Assembly: GCA_937926145.1 (NCBI GenBank)
Contig: CALANW010000136.1
Coordinates: forward strand, 1 to 7,540
DNA: 7,540 nt
DNA from: an uncultured Ruminococcus sp.
GTDB lineage: Bacteria; Bacillota; Clostridia; Oscillospirales; Ruminococcaceae
Direction: 5' to 3'
The position numbers were made by a program, and so were the translations under genes. Under the pieces are notes generated by a model, which saw only the letters and a list, made by a program, of their open reading frames with translations, did no database searches and was not told where the DNA came from. Of the stretch, positions 1 to 6,612 are shown in pieces. The stretch's first letter is position 1; each line of letters starts with the position of its first letter.

Positions 1-1
1 G

Positions 2-43
2 AACCTTACCTTAGCTATGATTTTTGATGCTATTTTAATGTGA
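2..43 (+). CDS. Transposase C-terminal end, partial
   Basis: The plus-strand frame from base 2 reads NLTLAMIFDAILM followed by a TGA stop at 41-43, inside the terminal inverted repeat. A hydrophobic C-terminus ending within or next to the right inverted repeat is common for IS5-group transposases. Only 13 residues are visible, so the call depends on the IS terminus and on the matching orientation of the right-hand copy rather than on any domain. Confidence 0.4.
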   Translation, partial: NLTLAMIFDAILM

Positions 44-51
44 ACAGGCTC
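34..51 (-). repeat. IS terminal inverted repeat (right end)
   Basis: This 18-bp repeat is identical in inverted orientation to 7454-7471. Beyond 18 bp the two ends diverge, as expected for the left and right ends of one IS type rather than two copies of the same end. Confidence 0.8.
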
Positions 52-561
52 TAAATGAATATGTATTTCAAAAGTTTTTTGCGTTGTCCGAATGATCGTA
101 TGCTTTCCTTTTGCTTCCGCATAGATTATATCGGACATTTTTATTTTCCATGTTCCCTCATGGGTTTTTAAAATTAATAAATTGTCATAATCGATCGACT
201 TCAGATAATCATCAATTGCCTTGAAAAGCTTTTCCTTTTTTATTGGTTTAACAATAAATCTAAAAGTGTTAACTTCATAAGAATCAACCGCTATTTCCGG
301 ATATGCACTTACAAAAATAATAATACACTCATTATTCTTATTTCGGATAAGTCGTGAAGTTTCCATGCCGTCAATATCCTGCATTTGATAATCCATAAAA
401 ACTATTTCATATTCTCTTTCGTTCAAGGTTTTTATTAGATCATGACCATTATCAAATTTATCAACGGAAATGTCGATCTTTCTTATTCTGCTGTATTCAT
501 CAAGCAGTTTTTCCAGTACTGTTTGCATTGATTTCTCATCATCACATATCGCAACTCTCAT
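52..561 (-). pseudogene. LytTR-family (AgrA/AlgR-like) response regulator, interrupted by an IS
   Basis: The product is a cytoplasmic response regulator that would be phosphorylated by a partner histidine kinase and would bind DNA through a LytTR domain. The receiver domain spans about residues 1-120: acidic pair D7-D8, phospho-acceptor D57 in the FMDYQM motif, S85, and K105 in a KP pair. The LytTR domain starts near residue 128 (ILKTHEGTWKI...DIIYAEAKGKHTIIRT). Native sequence ends at L170; codon 171 is the first codon of the IS end. The frame continues through the IS for 17 foreign residues to the window edge. Intact relatives run to roughly 235-245 residues, so the C-terminal LytTR strands that contact DNA are lost. 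The ATG at 561 has GAGGTG at 568-573, six bases upstream, and a good promoter. No partner kinase is in view. The protein is probably non-functional in DNA binding, though the receiver could still fold. Confidence 0.85.
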
Positions 562-582
562 TCGTTTCACCTCAGCGACTAT

Positions 583-611
583 ATTTTACCACAAAATCAC
601 ATAATTTTCAA
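583..611 (-). promoter_or_regulatory. Sigma-A promoter of the LytTR regulator
   Basis: On the minus strand, TTGAAA (611-606) and TAAAAT (588-583) are separated by exactly 17 bases. A TG lies just upstream of the -10 (TGGTAAAAT, extended -10). The predicted start is near 576, giving a short leader that includes GAGGTG and the ATG at 561. Confidence 0.7.
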
Positions 612-657
612 TATAAATTCTTTTATTCTGAAAAAATTATGCCTTATCTAATAAGCA

Positions 658-686
658 TTGAGCATTTCTCCCAAATTTTCTAAAAT
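658..686 (+). promoter_or_regulatory. Candidate promoter of the 14-codon ORF / DUF5085-like unit
   Basis: TTGAGC (658-663) and TAAAAT (681-686) are 17 bases apart. Transcription would start near 693, about 24 bases before the ATG at 717. The -10 lies in the loop of an inverted repeat (675-681 with 693-699), so the repeat could be an operator. No convincing LytTR-type direct repeat is visible upstream, so control by the neighbouring regulator is not shown. Confidence 0.5.
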
Positions 687-712
687 GATTTCAGAAAATA
701 TACGGGAGGGAT
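664..712 (+). promoter_or_regulatory. Hairpin that would pair with the Shine-Dalgarno of the 14-codon ORF
   Basis: Bases 664-672 (ATTTCTCCC) can pair with 704-712 (GGGAGGGAT), which contains the ribosome binding site; two of the nine pairs are G-U. After a small asymmetric internal loop (673-674 against 700-703), ATTTTCT (675-681) pairs perfectly with AGAAAAT (693-699) around an 11-nt loop. If a transcript includes the 5' arm, the ribosome binding site is sequestered. If transcription starts near 693, from the promoter at 658-686, the 5' arm is absent and the structure exists only as DNA. The pairing is directly visible; the regulatory role is inferred. Confidence 0.4.
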
Positions 713-716
713 TACA

Positions 717-761
717 ATGTCTTGGCTTAGTCATATTTTATATTTTTTATTTGGTGAATAA
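717..761 (+). CDS. 14-residue hydrophobic peptide ORF
   Basis: The ORF reads MSWLSHILYFLFGE and then TAA. It is preceded by GGGAGGG at 704-710, six bases before the ATG, one of the strongest ribosome binding sites in the window. The next gene starts 12 bases after the stop, with its own AGAGG. The peptide is aromatic and hydrophobic with a polar end, and has no cysteine, so it does not look like a thiolactone-type AgrD peptide. It could be a small membrane-active or signalling peptide, a leader peptide that couples translation to the downstream gene, or a chance ORF. I do not recognise it. Its place next to a LytTR regulator gene and the strong ribosome binding site are the only arguments that it is translated. 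Confidence 0.45.
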   Translation: MSWLSHILYFLFGE

Positions 762-773
762 TAGAGGTACAGA

Positions 774-1232
774 ATGTACATTATTGAGAAACAGCAATTA
801 TGGTATGACAATATAATGTCCTACCGAACAAGGGTCGAAGAAAAGGATTTATCTCGGCTTTTAACCCATGTTGGTGTGGCGCTTGACGCACTGGAGCTTG
901 AACAGAAAGGCGACATAATTTTCACCATTGACGAAAAGGTCGAAACTGAACGCACAACAATACTCGGAGTTGAGCTTCTTATTCCTATTGATAGAGCATT
1001 TGACAGCAACAATCGCTATGTGTACAAATCCTGTTTCAAGCTTGAAAATGCGGTCATGGGTAAGTTCAACGGAAAGTTCAGCAAGCTAAACGGCTTTGCA
1101 TCTGAACTTTGCAGCTATGTTGACAGCAGCAATATCAAGCCGATAACCGATGTATACTATCTTGTGCGCGGTATTTGCGATGATGAATGTGTGGTTGATC
1201 TTTACCTCGGGACAAACGGAAACATACTGTGA
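774..1232 (+). CDS. 152-aa protein resembling the DUF5085 family
   Basis: This is a soluble, cytoplasmic-looking protein with no signal peptide or membrane segment. The layout is an N-terminal strand (MYIIEKQQLWYDNIMSYR), a helix (DLSRLLTHVGVALDALEL), a strand pair (GDIIFTIDEKVE), ELLIPIDRAF around residue 66, then YVYKSCFKLENAV and a C-terminal helix and strand (DVYYLVRGI). From memory this matches Firmicutes DUF5085 proteins, which have a Y-N-x-x-S start, an IP-containing strand and an F-x-x-EN motif, and are often found near type VII secretion loci; I could not check this. A GyrI-like effector-binding fold is another possibility. The ATG at 774 has AGAGG at 763-767, and the gene follows the 14-codon ORF closely enough to share its transcript. 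The biochemical role is unknown. Confidence 0.8.
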   Translation: MYIIEKQQLWYDNIMSYRTRVEEKDLSRLLTHVGVALDALELEQKGDIIFTIDEKVETERTTILGVELLIPIDRAFDSNNRYVYKSCFKLENAVMGKFNGKFSKLNGFASELCSYVDSSNIKPITDVYYLVRGICDDECVVDLYLGTNGNIL

Positions 1233-1275
1233 TTCATTGGCCGATAAACACAATTTTTCACCAATCTATATGACA

Positions 1276-1298
1276 GAAACATAAGGGATCTATGTTTC
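1276..1298. repeat. Inverted repeat, 8-bp stem
   Basis: GAAACATA (1276-1283) and TATGTTTC (1291-1298) flank a 7-base loop, 44 bases after the stop of the DUF5085-like gene. No T-run follows on either strand, so it is a weak terminator candidate at best. Confidence 0.5.
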
Positions 1299-1350
1299 CA
1301 AAGTACAAAACACCATATAACGCCAGTTTTAACCAAAGTTTAGACCAAAC

Positions 1351-1390
1351 AACTGCGCCTGCAAGTAAAAAATTCATTGCAGGCGCAGTT
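1351..1390 (+). terminator. Probable bidirectional intrinsic terminator
   Basis: AACTGCGCCTGCAA (1351-1364) and TTGCAGGCGCAGTT (1377-1390) form a perfect 14-bp, GC-rich stem around a 12-base A/T-rich loop. The plus strand continues TTATTTTC and the minus strand TTGTTTGG, both short interrupted T-tracts. It lies between the convergent DUF5085-like gene and the AraC remnant, where a shared terminator is expected. Confidence 0.65.
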
Positions 1391-1421
1391 ATTTTCTATG
1401 CTAAGGAAACGTTGCTTAATA

Positions 1422-1453
1422 CGTTTTTGCTATTTAAAAAAATAGCAAAAACG
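1422..1453. repeat. Perfect 14-bp AT-rich inverted repeat
   Basis: CGTTTTTGCTATTT (1422-1435) and AAATAGCAAAAACG (1440-1453) pair perfectly around an AAAA loop. It lies 14 bases beyond the premature end of the AraC remnant. It may be that gene's terminator, although the T-run is inside the stem rather than after it, or the scar of a small mobile or deleted element. Confidence 0.6.
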
Positions 1454-1467
1454 ACACTTCGCTTTAA

Positions 1468-2164
1468 TCAGCATTTTCCGAAACGGCTTGTTTGTCCGAA
1501 ACCAACATCGGCGGCAATATCACTTATCGACTTATCAGTTTCACGGAGCAAAGCGACGGCTTTGGAAAGCCTGTACTCGGCCAGATATTTGTACGACGTT
1601 GTATTCAGCGATCTTCTGAAACAGCGCAGACATTCCGACTTGCTGACGTGTGCTCTCTCAGCAAGCTCATCAAGCAAAATTTCCTCGCAGTAACGCTCCT
1701 CTATGTATCGCAGAAAAGCCGCCATACGCTTGCTGACAGCGTTCTTTTTCTGCCTTTCTTCTGGCAGATCAACAACTCTGCACAGCTCCAGCCACAGCGT
1801 ACAAAGCGTTGTCAAAACTTTATATTCATACAACTCTGTCTTATTATTTTCAAGTTCTGAAAGCTTTTGCAGGCACTTTGTCACTGCCTTATTTTTCGGA
1901 ATATTTTCAATATGAAATATTGGAAAATTCTCTTGCCCAATGAGCCGCTCAACTGTCTTTTCCGAAGGACTTACGAAATAAAATGAAAGAACCTTTCGAG
2001 AAAAATAAAGCTTTTATAGTGACGCGAATTACCTTTCTGACCGTATGGACAACATTTTTATTTATGAAAATGCCCTCGGATCTTTTCAGATGAGTGACAG
2101 AATTTAGCGTCAGAACCTCGACCTTACCGACAAGAACATATATGAACTGAAATTCAAAAGGCAT
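1468..2164 (-). pseudogene. AraC-family transcriptional regulator, truncated and frameshifted remnant
   Basis: The minus strand from 2164 encodes part of a cupin sensor domain (EFQFIYVLVGKVEVL, then a GIFINKNVVHTVR motif). This frame stops at 1949. The protein continues in a second frame that is open from 2013, reading FSRKVLSFYFVSPSEKTVERLIGQ and on through the C-terminal double helix-turn-helix (LLDELAERAHVSKSECLRCFRR, then SISDIAADVGFGQTSRFGKC) to a stop at 1468. The frames meet around the A5 run at 2001-2005 (T5 on the coding strand); removing one T restores a continuous protein. The usual N-terminal 25-30 residues are missing. The C-terminus stops about 15-20 residues early, just after the second recognition helix. 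Family members run to about 280-290 residues; about 232 remain. It lies 23 bp downstream of the secreted-protein gene on the same strand with no visible start signals. Confidence 0.85.
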
Positions 2165-2187
2165 TTTTAAAGCGTTCTTTCAGTATA

Positions 2188-4113
2188 TCAATACAAACCG
2201 AACAAACGAAGCAGCTTTTGCCAGAATGTAAGCGGTGCTTCATCTGCTTTGGCACTTGCTGCTGTCTCCGCCTTTTCAACCGCAGCTGTTTTGATAACGA
2301 ACTGCACGGAGTCCACATTGGTGTTTTTATCGGAAACAAAGGACACCACCTCGGCATCACTTCCGAATATGGACGATGTCATAGAGTCGATTTCATCGCT
2401 GATCTGTGTATCCATATCCGAAGTTTTATCCACAAACTCCGAAGTCCCGTCAGCAAGCTCCTTAGTTCCGTCATACAGTTCTCCTACAGCGTCATTCAGT
2501 TCACTGACGGATACCTCAAGCGTTCCTGTATTGCTGTAAAGCGTATCCATATTCATTTTCAGCATATCAGCGCCCTCAGAAGCGCCGCCGACAGCATCAG
2601 TATAATCAATAAGCCCACGATAAAATTCGCCATAGCTGTCAAGCTGTCCTTTAAGATCATTGATCTGCTTGGCTGCATCATCTGCCGCAGCTGTGGCAGC
2701 CTCTATCTGCGAAGTTACATCTTCCGAGATCATCATCTGTCGGATATATGCTTCTCTGATCTCGGCTTTCTGCTCATTTGTAAGTGAAGCCGCCACACCT
2801 TGTATGATCTGCTCCTTCTGCTCATCTGTAAGCTGAGCGGCAGCAGAATCCAAGATCTGCGCTTTCTCTTCATCAGTCAATTCTTTCACTGCCTGCGATG
2901 CAGCCTGAGCATAAATAGCATCAGACTGCGAGGTCACATATTCCGGATAAACGGAATCTGCCTGAGATCTTATATAACCGAGATAAAGTTCATCTGCCTG
3001 AGCCTCGACCTGCTTTGTCACCTCACGCTGTGCTGTTTGATATGCTTCCTTATACACAGAATCGGCATCTGTTTTCCTGAGCAGACCTCCGAGCACATCG
3101 GAATAGTCCGACGGTGTAAGTGTGATGGGTTCAAACCCATTGGCTTGGAGCTGATTATTGAGTGCCGCCGATGCATCAGTGCAGAGTCCCTCATACGCTG
3201 TATATGCCGCATCGGTAAGCTGACCGTTCTTTTCCGTTATGCTTGTAAGTCCGGACGAAAGCTCACCTGCTCCGTCGGTAAGGCTGCCTACACCGCTGTT
3301 CAGCTCTCCGACCTTATCATTCAGCGTTCCTGTGGCATCATAAAGCTCACCTGCTCCGTCACGGACTTCAGAAGCACCGTCATTAAGTTTGTCAACAGCC
3401 GAAACAAGCTCATCTACCTTATCTTTCAGCTCAGAGTCATCAACATTAAAGTCCATATTCAGACGAACTCCGTTGATCGCAGCCGAATCCACTTCAAAAT
3501 CCGTAACATCAGCTTTGATGACTGTATCAATGCCTTTATCGGGCAGGATAGTATAGGTCAGCTGCTTGTCGCCGCCCACATTGGCAATCGTTGCGCCGCT
3601 GCCGACAATGTTTTTGCAGATATCGGTATCAAATGTAAATGATGCCTGGAGCGCATAGTCCTCATAAAAGCTGCCACTGCAGTTTTCATTTTTGGTGACA
3701 GTAAAATGTATCTCCAGCGCGCCGCTCTTTCCCGCAATATCCTCGGCGGAATACTCTTTTCCGTCCATAAAGTAGCGAATGGATATATTCCACGGGATTT
3801 CGGTATTTTTCATCGTTCCCTGATAATATACCTTATCGGAATCGGATGAAAATGTGACCTTATTACCGTCCTGTGTTATACTGTCGGTCGTATTGAGCAT
3901 CTTTACGGCAGAATAATCTCCGTAATCGGTGATATCTCCGCCCGAAAAGATGTTTACCGCTTCCATATCGGTCACATTACCGAAAGCATCGGTCATAATA
4001 TAGATGACCTCTTCTTTTTCTGACGGCTCCGCTTCGGCGAATGCAGGAACAGCCAAATAACCCATAAACAGTACGGACATTGCCGCTGCACTGACTTTTT
4101 TTATATTTTTCAT
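2188..4113 (-). CDS. Secreted repeat-rich coiled-coil protein, partner of the MMPL exporter
   Basis: The protein has 641 residues. A Sec signal peptide covers residues 1-26 (KNIKK, hydrophobic core, AFA-EAE cleavage site), with no lipobox cysteine. Residues 30-225 are a beta-rich extracellular domain. Residues 229-295 carry YhgE/Pip-like heptads with recurring Leu and Gly (KLNDGASEVRDGAGELYD and following). Residues 349-407 hold 12-residue repeats with a D-x-x-Y core; residues 412-459 hold three 16-residue repeats starting LTDEEK, LTDEQK and LTNEQK. A second Gly/Leu heptad block is at 530-560. The tail is FWQKLLRLFGLY, with no LPXTG motif and no long membrane segment. The start ATG overlaps the upstream pump stop (ATGA), with AAGGAGG at 4124-4130, so translation is probably coupled. 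Genes of this type often sit with MMPL pumps in Clostridia. A role as an extracytoplasmic partner or adhesin-like factor is inferred. No terminator is evident after it. Confidence 0.85.
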   Translation of the reverse strand: MKNIKKVSAAAMSVLFMGYLAVPAFAEAEPSEKEEVIYIMTDAFGNVTDMEAVNIFSGGDITDYGDYSAVKMLNTTDSITQDGNKVTFSSDSDKVYYQGTMKNTEIPWNISIRYFMDGKEYSAEDIAGKSGALEIHFTVTKNENCSGSFYEDYALQASFTFDTDICKNIVGSGATIANVGGDKQLTYTILPDKGIDTVIKADVTDFEVDSAAINGVRLNMDFNVDDSELKDKVDELVSAVDKLNDGASEVRDGAGELYDATGTLNDKVGELNSGVGSLTDGAGELSSGLTSITEKNGQLTDAAYTAYEGLCTDASAALNNQLQANGFEPITLTPSDYSDVLGGLLRKTDADSVYKEAYQTAQREVTKQVEAQADELYLGYIRSQADSVYPEYVTSQSDAIYAQAASQAVKELTDEEKAQILDSAAAQLTDEQKEQIIQGVAASLTNEQKAEIREAYIRQMMISEDVTSQIEAATAAADDAAKQINDLKGQLDSYGEFYRGLIDYTDAVGGASEGADMLKMNMDTLYSNTGTLEVSVSELNDAVGELYDGTKELADGTSEFVDKTSDMDTQISDEIDSMTSSIFGSDAEVVSFVSDKNTNVDSVQFVIKTAAVEKAETAASAKADEAPLTFWQKLLRLFGLY

Positions 4114-6166
4114 TGTGAAATGACCTCCTTGGTCCTATGATTTTTTACAATAAGCTTATCAAACAAATACAGCAATCCCGGCAGTACAAACAATACGATA
4201 ACAAGTGAGCAAAGCGTTCCTTTGCCAAGGAAGTATCCGAGCTGCGAAAGCAGTCCGTAAGTTGAGAATGCTCCCAACAGGAAACCTACTGCCGTCATAA
4301 CGCTTGCCGAGGTCAATACGGAAACGGACACGGCGGAGATCGTTTGAATGACAGCTTCCTTTTTGCCGAAGCTCTGCCGCATTTCCTTATATCTGTCGGT
4401 AAACAGAATAGCATAGTCCACTGTTGCACCAAGCTGTATCGAGCTGATTATAAGATAAGCGATGTAGAAGATAGTCTGACCGCTGAAATAAGGAATGGAA
4501 AGATTTATCCATATAGCTGTTTCAATTGACAGCACAAGGATAACGGGCAGTATCACCGACTTCATCGTAAAGAGAAGCACAACAAATTCTGCGCCTATGG
4601 CAACAAGATTTACCTTTACCATATCGGCAGTGACAGTATCCATAAGGCGTATGTAGATACTCCCTCGCCTGCCAGATACCATTCGTCGGGATAATATTCT
4701 TCTGCCGTTCCACGGATCTTTTCCACCAGTGAAAATGTATTGTCACCCTCGTATGCGGCATCTACGGTCAGAACCATTCGTGTGTAACGGTCGCTGTTAA
4801 GCTTTGAAAGCGTGCCTATATCCAAATATTGCTCGGGTATCACTGCGCCGACCGTATCAACGTATGAAATAATGCTTTTTACCTGCGGAATATCATGAAG
4901 CGACTGAGAAAGCTCCGCCTGTGTTGCAATGCTTTCCTTGGGAACGATCAGAACATAGGTATCCTGCTGCCCGAAAGCATCTTCGATCTTTTCCGTGTCC
5001 GCGCCGAGCTGTGTCTGACTTCCGAATATATGAGAAGCTCCGTAATAAAAGCTGTTGGCATTGGAAGCCAGATAGCAGGGAGCGATCACAATAGCGAATA
5101 CTATCACCATAGGCATCATAACACGGCTTACAAACTTGCCGAAGCCCTTGAAGGACGGCATAAAGGAGCGGTGCTGCGTTTTATCTATCAGCTTGTAAGT
5201 TTTCAGTATCAGCGCAGGCATAAATATGAAAACAGTGATAAGGCTGATAGCCACGCCCTTTGCCAACGCAAGACCAAGATCCGGACCTATCCTGAACTGC
5301 ATCAGACACAGAGCAAGGAAGCCGATGACCGTCGTAAGTCCGCTGGAAAGAATCGATGTGGTTGACATTGTAAGTGCCTGCACCATTGCTTCTTTTGGAT
5401 CATCTGTCTTTTGTCTGCATTCCGCAAAACGATGCAGCAGGAAAACGGAATAGTCCAGTGACACTGCAAGCTGCAAAATATTGCCTGCCGCATTTGTCAC
5501 AAAGAAAATTTCCCCGAACATCAGATTGCTTCCCGCATTTATCACAACCGCTATCCCAAGTCCGCCCAGCACAAGAAAAGGCTCGGCAAAAGACGTTGTT
5601 GTAAGTATCAGGACAAACAGGACAAATGCAACGCCCACCATTGCGGCAAATGATATCTCGCTGACGGTACTTGTAGTTGCAACCGCCGTTGAAACGGCAC
5701 TGCCCGTCATGGCATTATCTTCACCGATGATATCCCGTATCGCATTTACGGCATCGATCCTCTTAGCTTTGGCAATAGTCACCGAAAACAGCGCATTTCC
5801 GTCCTTATAGTAGCTTTCGACCATATCGGTTTCCAACGTTTCAAGCGGAACGGTCACACTTGCCACATCATCAAGCCATGTCACATCAGTCACGCCGTCA
5901 ACGGCAAGCAGTTTTTCTTTATATTCCAACGCCTGCGGAACTGTAACATTCTGCACCATGACTCTTGCGTTTGGTATTCCTTCGCTGTATTCACTGTCCA
6001 TCAGATCCAAAGCCACCGTTGAGGCACTTTTCTTCGGCAGATAGTCGTTCATATCATAATTCACGGCTACAAACTGCTTGCATACAATACTAATCGCAAA
6101 CAGTACCAAAAACACGGCAATAATCAGATTTTGATGATCGACAATGCGTTTATAGAACTTTGTCAT
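4110..6166 (-). pseudogene. MMPL/RND-family membrane exporter (YdfJ-like), single frameshift
   Basis: This is a proton-driven RND-type inner-membrane transporter with two homologous halves. Start ATG at 6166 (MTKFYKRIVD) is preferred because AGGAG lies at 6177-6181. A longer in-frame start at 6205 would overlap the upstream gene more and lacks such a site. The order is TM1 at about residues 13-30, a large extracytoplasmic loop, a five-helix block with VSLDYSVFLLHRF near residue 238, a second loop, then a second block with GATVDYAILFTDRYKE. The paired D-Y motifs are the conserved proton-relay sites of MMPL proteins. Around 4641-4646 the frame breaks: GEGVSTYAL runs into a stop at 4616, while the following frame gives MDTVTADMVKVN to the stop at 4110. 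Adding one base (TTATG to TTAATG) restores a protein of about 685 residues. No slippery heptamer is visible. This is either a real mutation or a sequence error. Confidence 0.85.
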
Positions 6167-6467
6167 CAAACTCAAACTCCTCTCCGAAGACCTGATAATA
6201 AACACCGGTCATCGTTTTTAGATTTAACAGTATTTTTTGTCCGCTGATAGTTCCCACAGCAGTATAATCTATGGTACTTACCAACGATCGGATAGCTCCC
6301 GATATCGTAAGCTCTCCATTGTTTGAAAGCTGACCGTGAAATGCGTTTTTACAGTTCATCACTTCCAGCCAACCTTCTACCTGACCGTCCGATTCGTGAA
6401 CGAACATTATCCCGTTCCGCTGTCCCAGCGGTACAGACAGGCAGATATGATATCTTTTTTCACTCAT
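6150..6467 (-). CDS. 105-aa conserved small protein at the head of the export operon
   Basis: This is a short soluble protein without a signal peptide or membrane segments. It is predicted to be almost entirely beta-stranded: ICLSVPLGQRNGIMFVHE, GQVEGWLEVMN, NAFHGQLSNNGELTISGAI, YTAVGTISGQKILLNLK and a C-terminal YYQVFGEEFEFDD. The alternating strand and turn pattern, with Gly at regular intervals, suggests a small beta-barrel or sandwich. I recall similar unnamed Clostridia proteins but cannot name a family. AAGGAG at 6475-6480 lies seven bases before the ATG at 6467. The stop lies 17 bp inside the pump gene, and the pump ribosome binding site is within this coding sequence, so the two are probably coupled. 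It may be a small accessory or sensor of the exporter; this is inferred from position only. Confidence 0.8.
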   Translation of the reverse strand: MSEKRYHICLSVPLGQRNGIMFVHESDGQVEGWLEVMNCKNAFHGQLSNNGELTISGAIRSLVSTIDYTAVGTISGQKILLNLKTMTGVYYQVFGEEFEFDDKVL

Positions 6468-6492
6468 GTTCCTGCTCCTTTCTTCGTTTCAC

Positions 6493-6520
6493 AGTATAAT
6501 ACAAAGTTCAGCCAAATAAA
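6493..6520 (-). promoter_or_regulatory. Candidate promoter of the export operon
   Basis: On the minus strand a good -10, TATACT (6498-6493), lies 16 bases after a weak -35, TTTATT (6520-6515). A better -35-like TTGACC (6528-6523) is 24 bases from the same -10, too far for ordinary use. The weak core and the adjacent repeated motifs fit a promoter that needs or excludes a regulator. Confidence 0.45.
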
Positions 6521-6521
6521 A

Positions 6522-6612
6522 CGGTCAATTTGGTGCTGTTTAGGTAAAAAACGGACACAAGTATGCAAATTGACGGGCAAATAAATGTAAAAAACAATAT
6601 GTCGGACAAATA
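6522..6612. promoter_or_regulatory. Iterated CGGNCA-type motif, candidate regulator operators
   Basis: Four same-orientation copies are visible: CGGTCAATTT (6522), CGGACACAAG (6552), CGGGCAAATA (6574) and CGGACAAATA (6603). In addition GTCAATTTG (6524-6532) is inverted as CAAATTGAC (6566-6574), and GGACA (6604-6608) is inverted as TGTCC (6622-6626), touching the regulator's -35. All lie in the shared divergent control region, where a TetR-type regulator would be expected to bind. Binding is inferred. Confidence 0.4.

Larger units (their letters stand above)
1..51 (+). mobile_element. 3' end of an IS5-like insertion sequence, partial
   Basis: The terminal 18 bp (34-51) are the exact reverse complement of 7454-7471 at the other edge of the window, starting GAGCCTGTTCACATT when read inward from the IS end. 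Both copies are preceded by a TA dinucleotide (here 52-53), which fits an element that inserts at TA or TNA. The boundary falls inside a LytTR regulator reading frame, whose recognisable protein sequence stops at this point. The element extends beyond the left edge. Its 3' end faces right, because the other copy shows the transposase start. The IS5 assignment is inferred from the terminus and the transposase N-terminus at the right edge. Confidence 0.75.

Noticed and set aside
562..657. LytTR/AgrA-type direct-repeat binding sites upstream of the 14-codon ORF.
   Set aside because: The AT-rich stretch shows no pair of ACAGTTAAG-like half-sites at 12-13 bp spacing, so autoregulation or control of the divergent unit is not supported.
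1292..1693. Plus-strand frames of 133 and 122 codons over the AraC remnant.
   Set aside because: They lie antisense to recognisable AraC helix-turn-helix sequence, run through two palindromes and lack start signals.
2800..3642. Long plus-strand frame of 280 codons opposite the secreted-protein gene.
   Set aside because: It is Cys/Ile/Arg-rich with no domain or ribosome binding site, and is fully antisense to a convincing gene. It is a shadow of the repeat-rich coding strand.
4616..4682. Programmed ribosomal frameshift in the MMPL gene.
   Set aside because: The junction TACGCCTTATGG lacks a slippery heptamer and no strong downstream hairpin is obvious. MMPL pumps are not known to need one.
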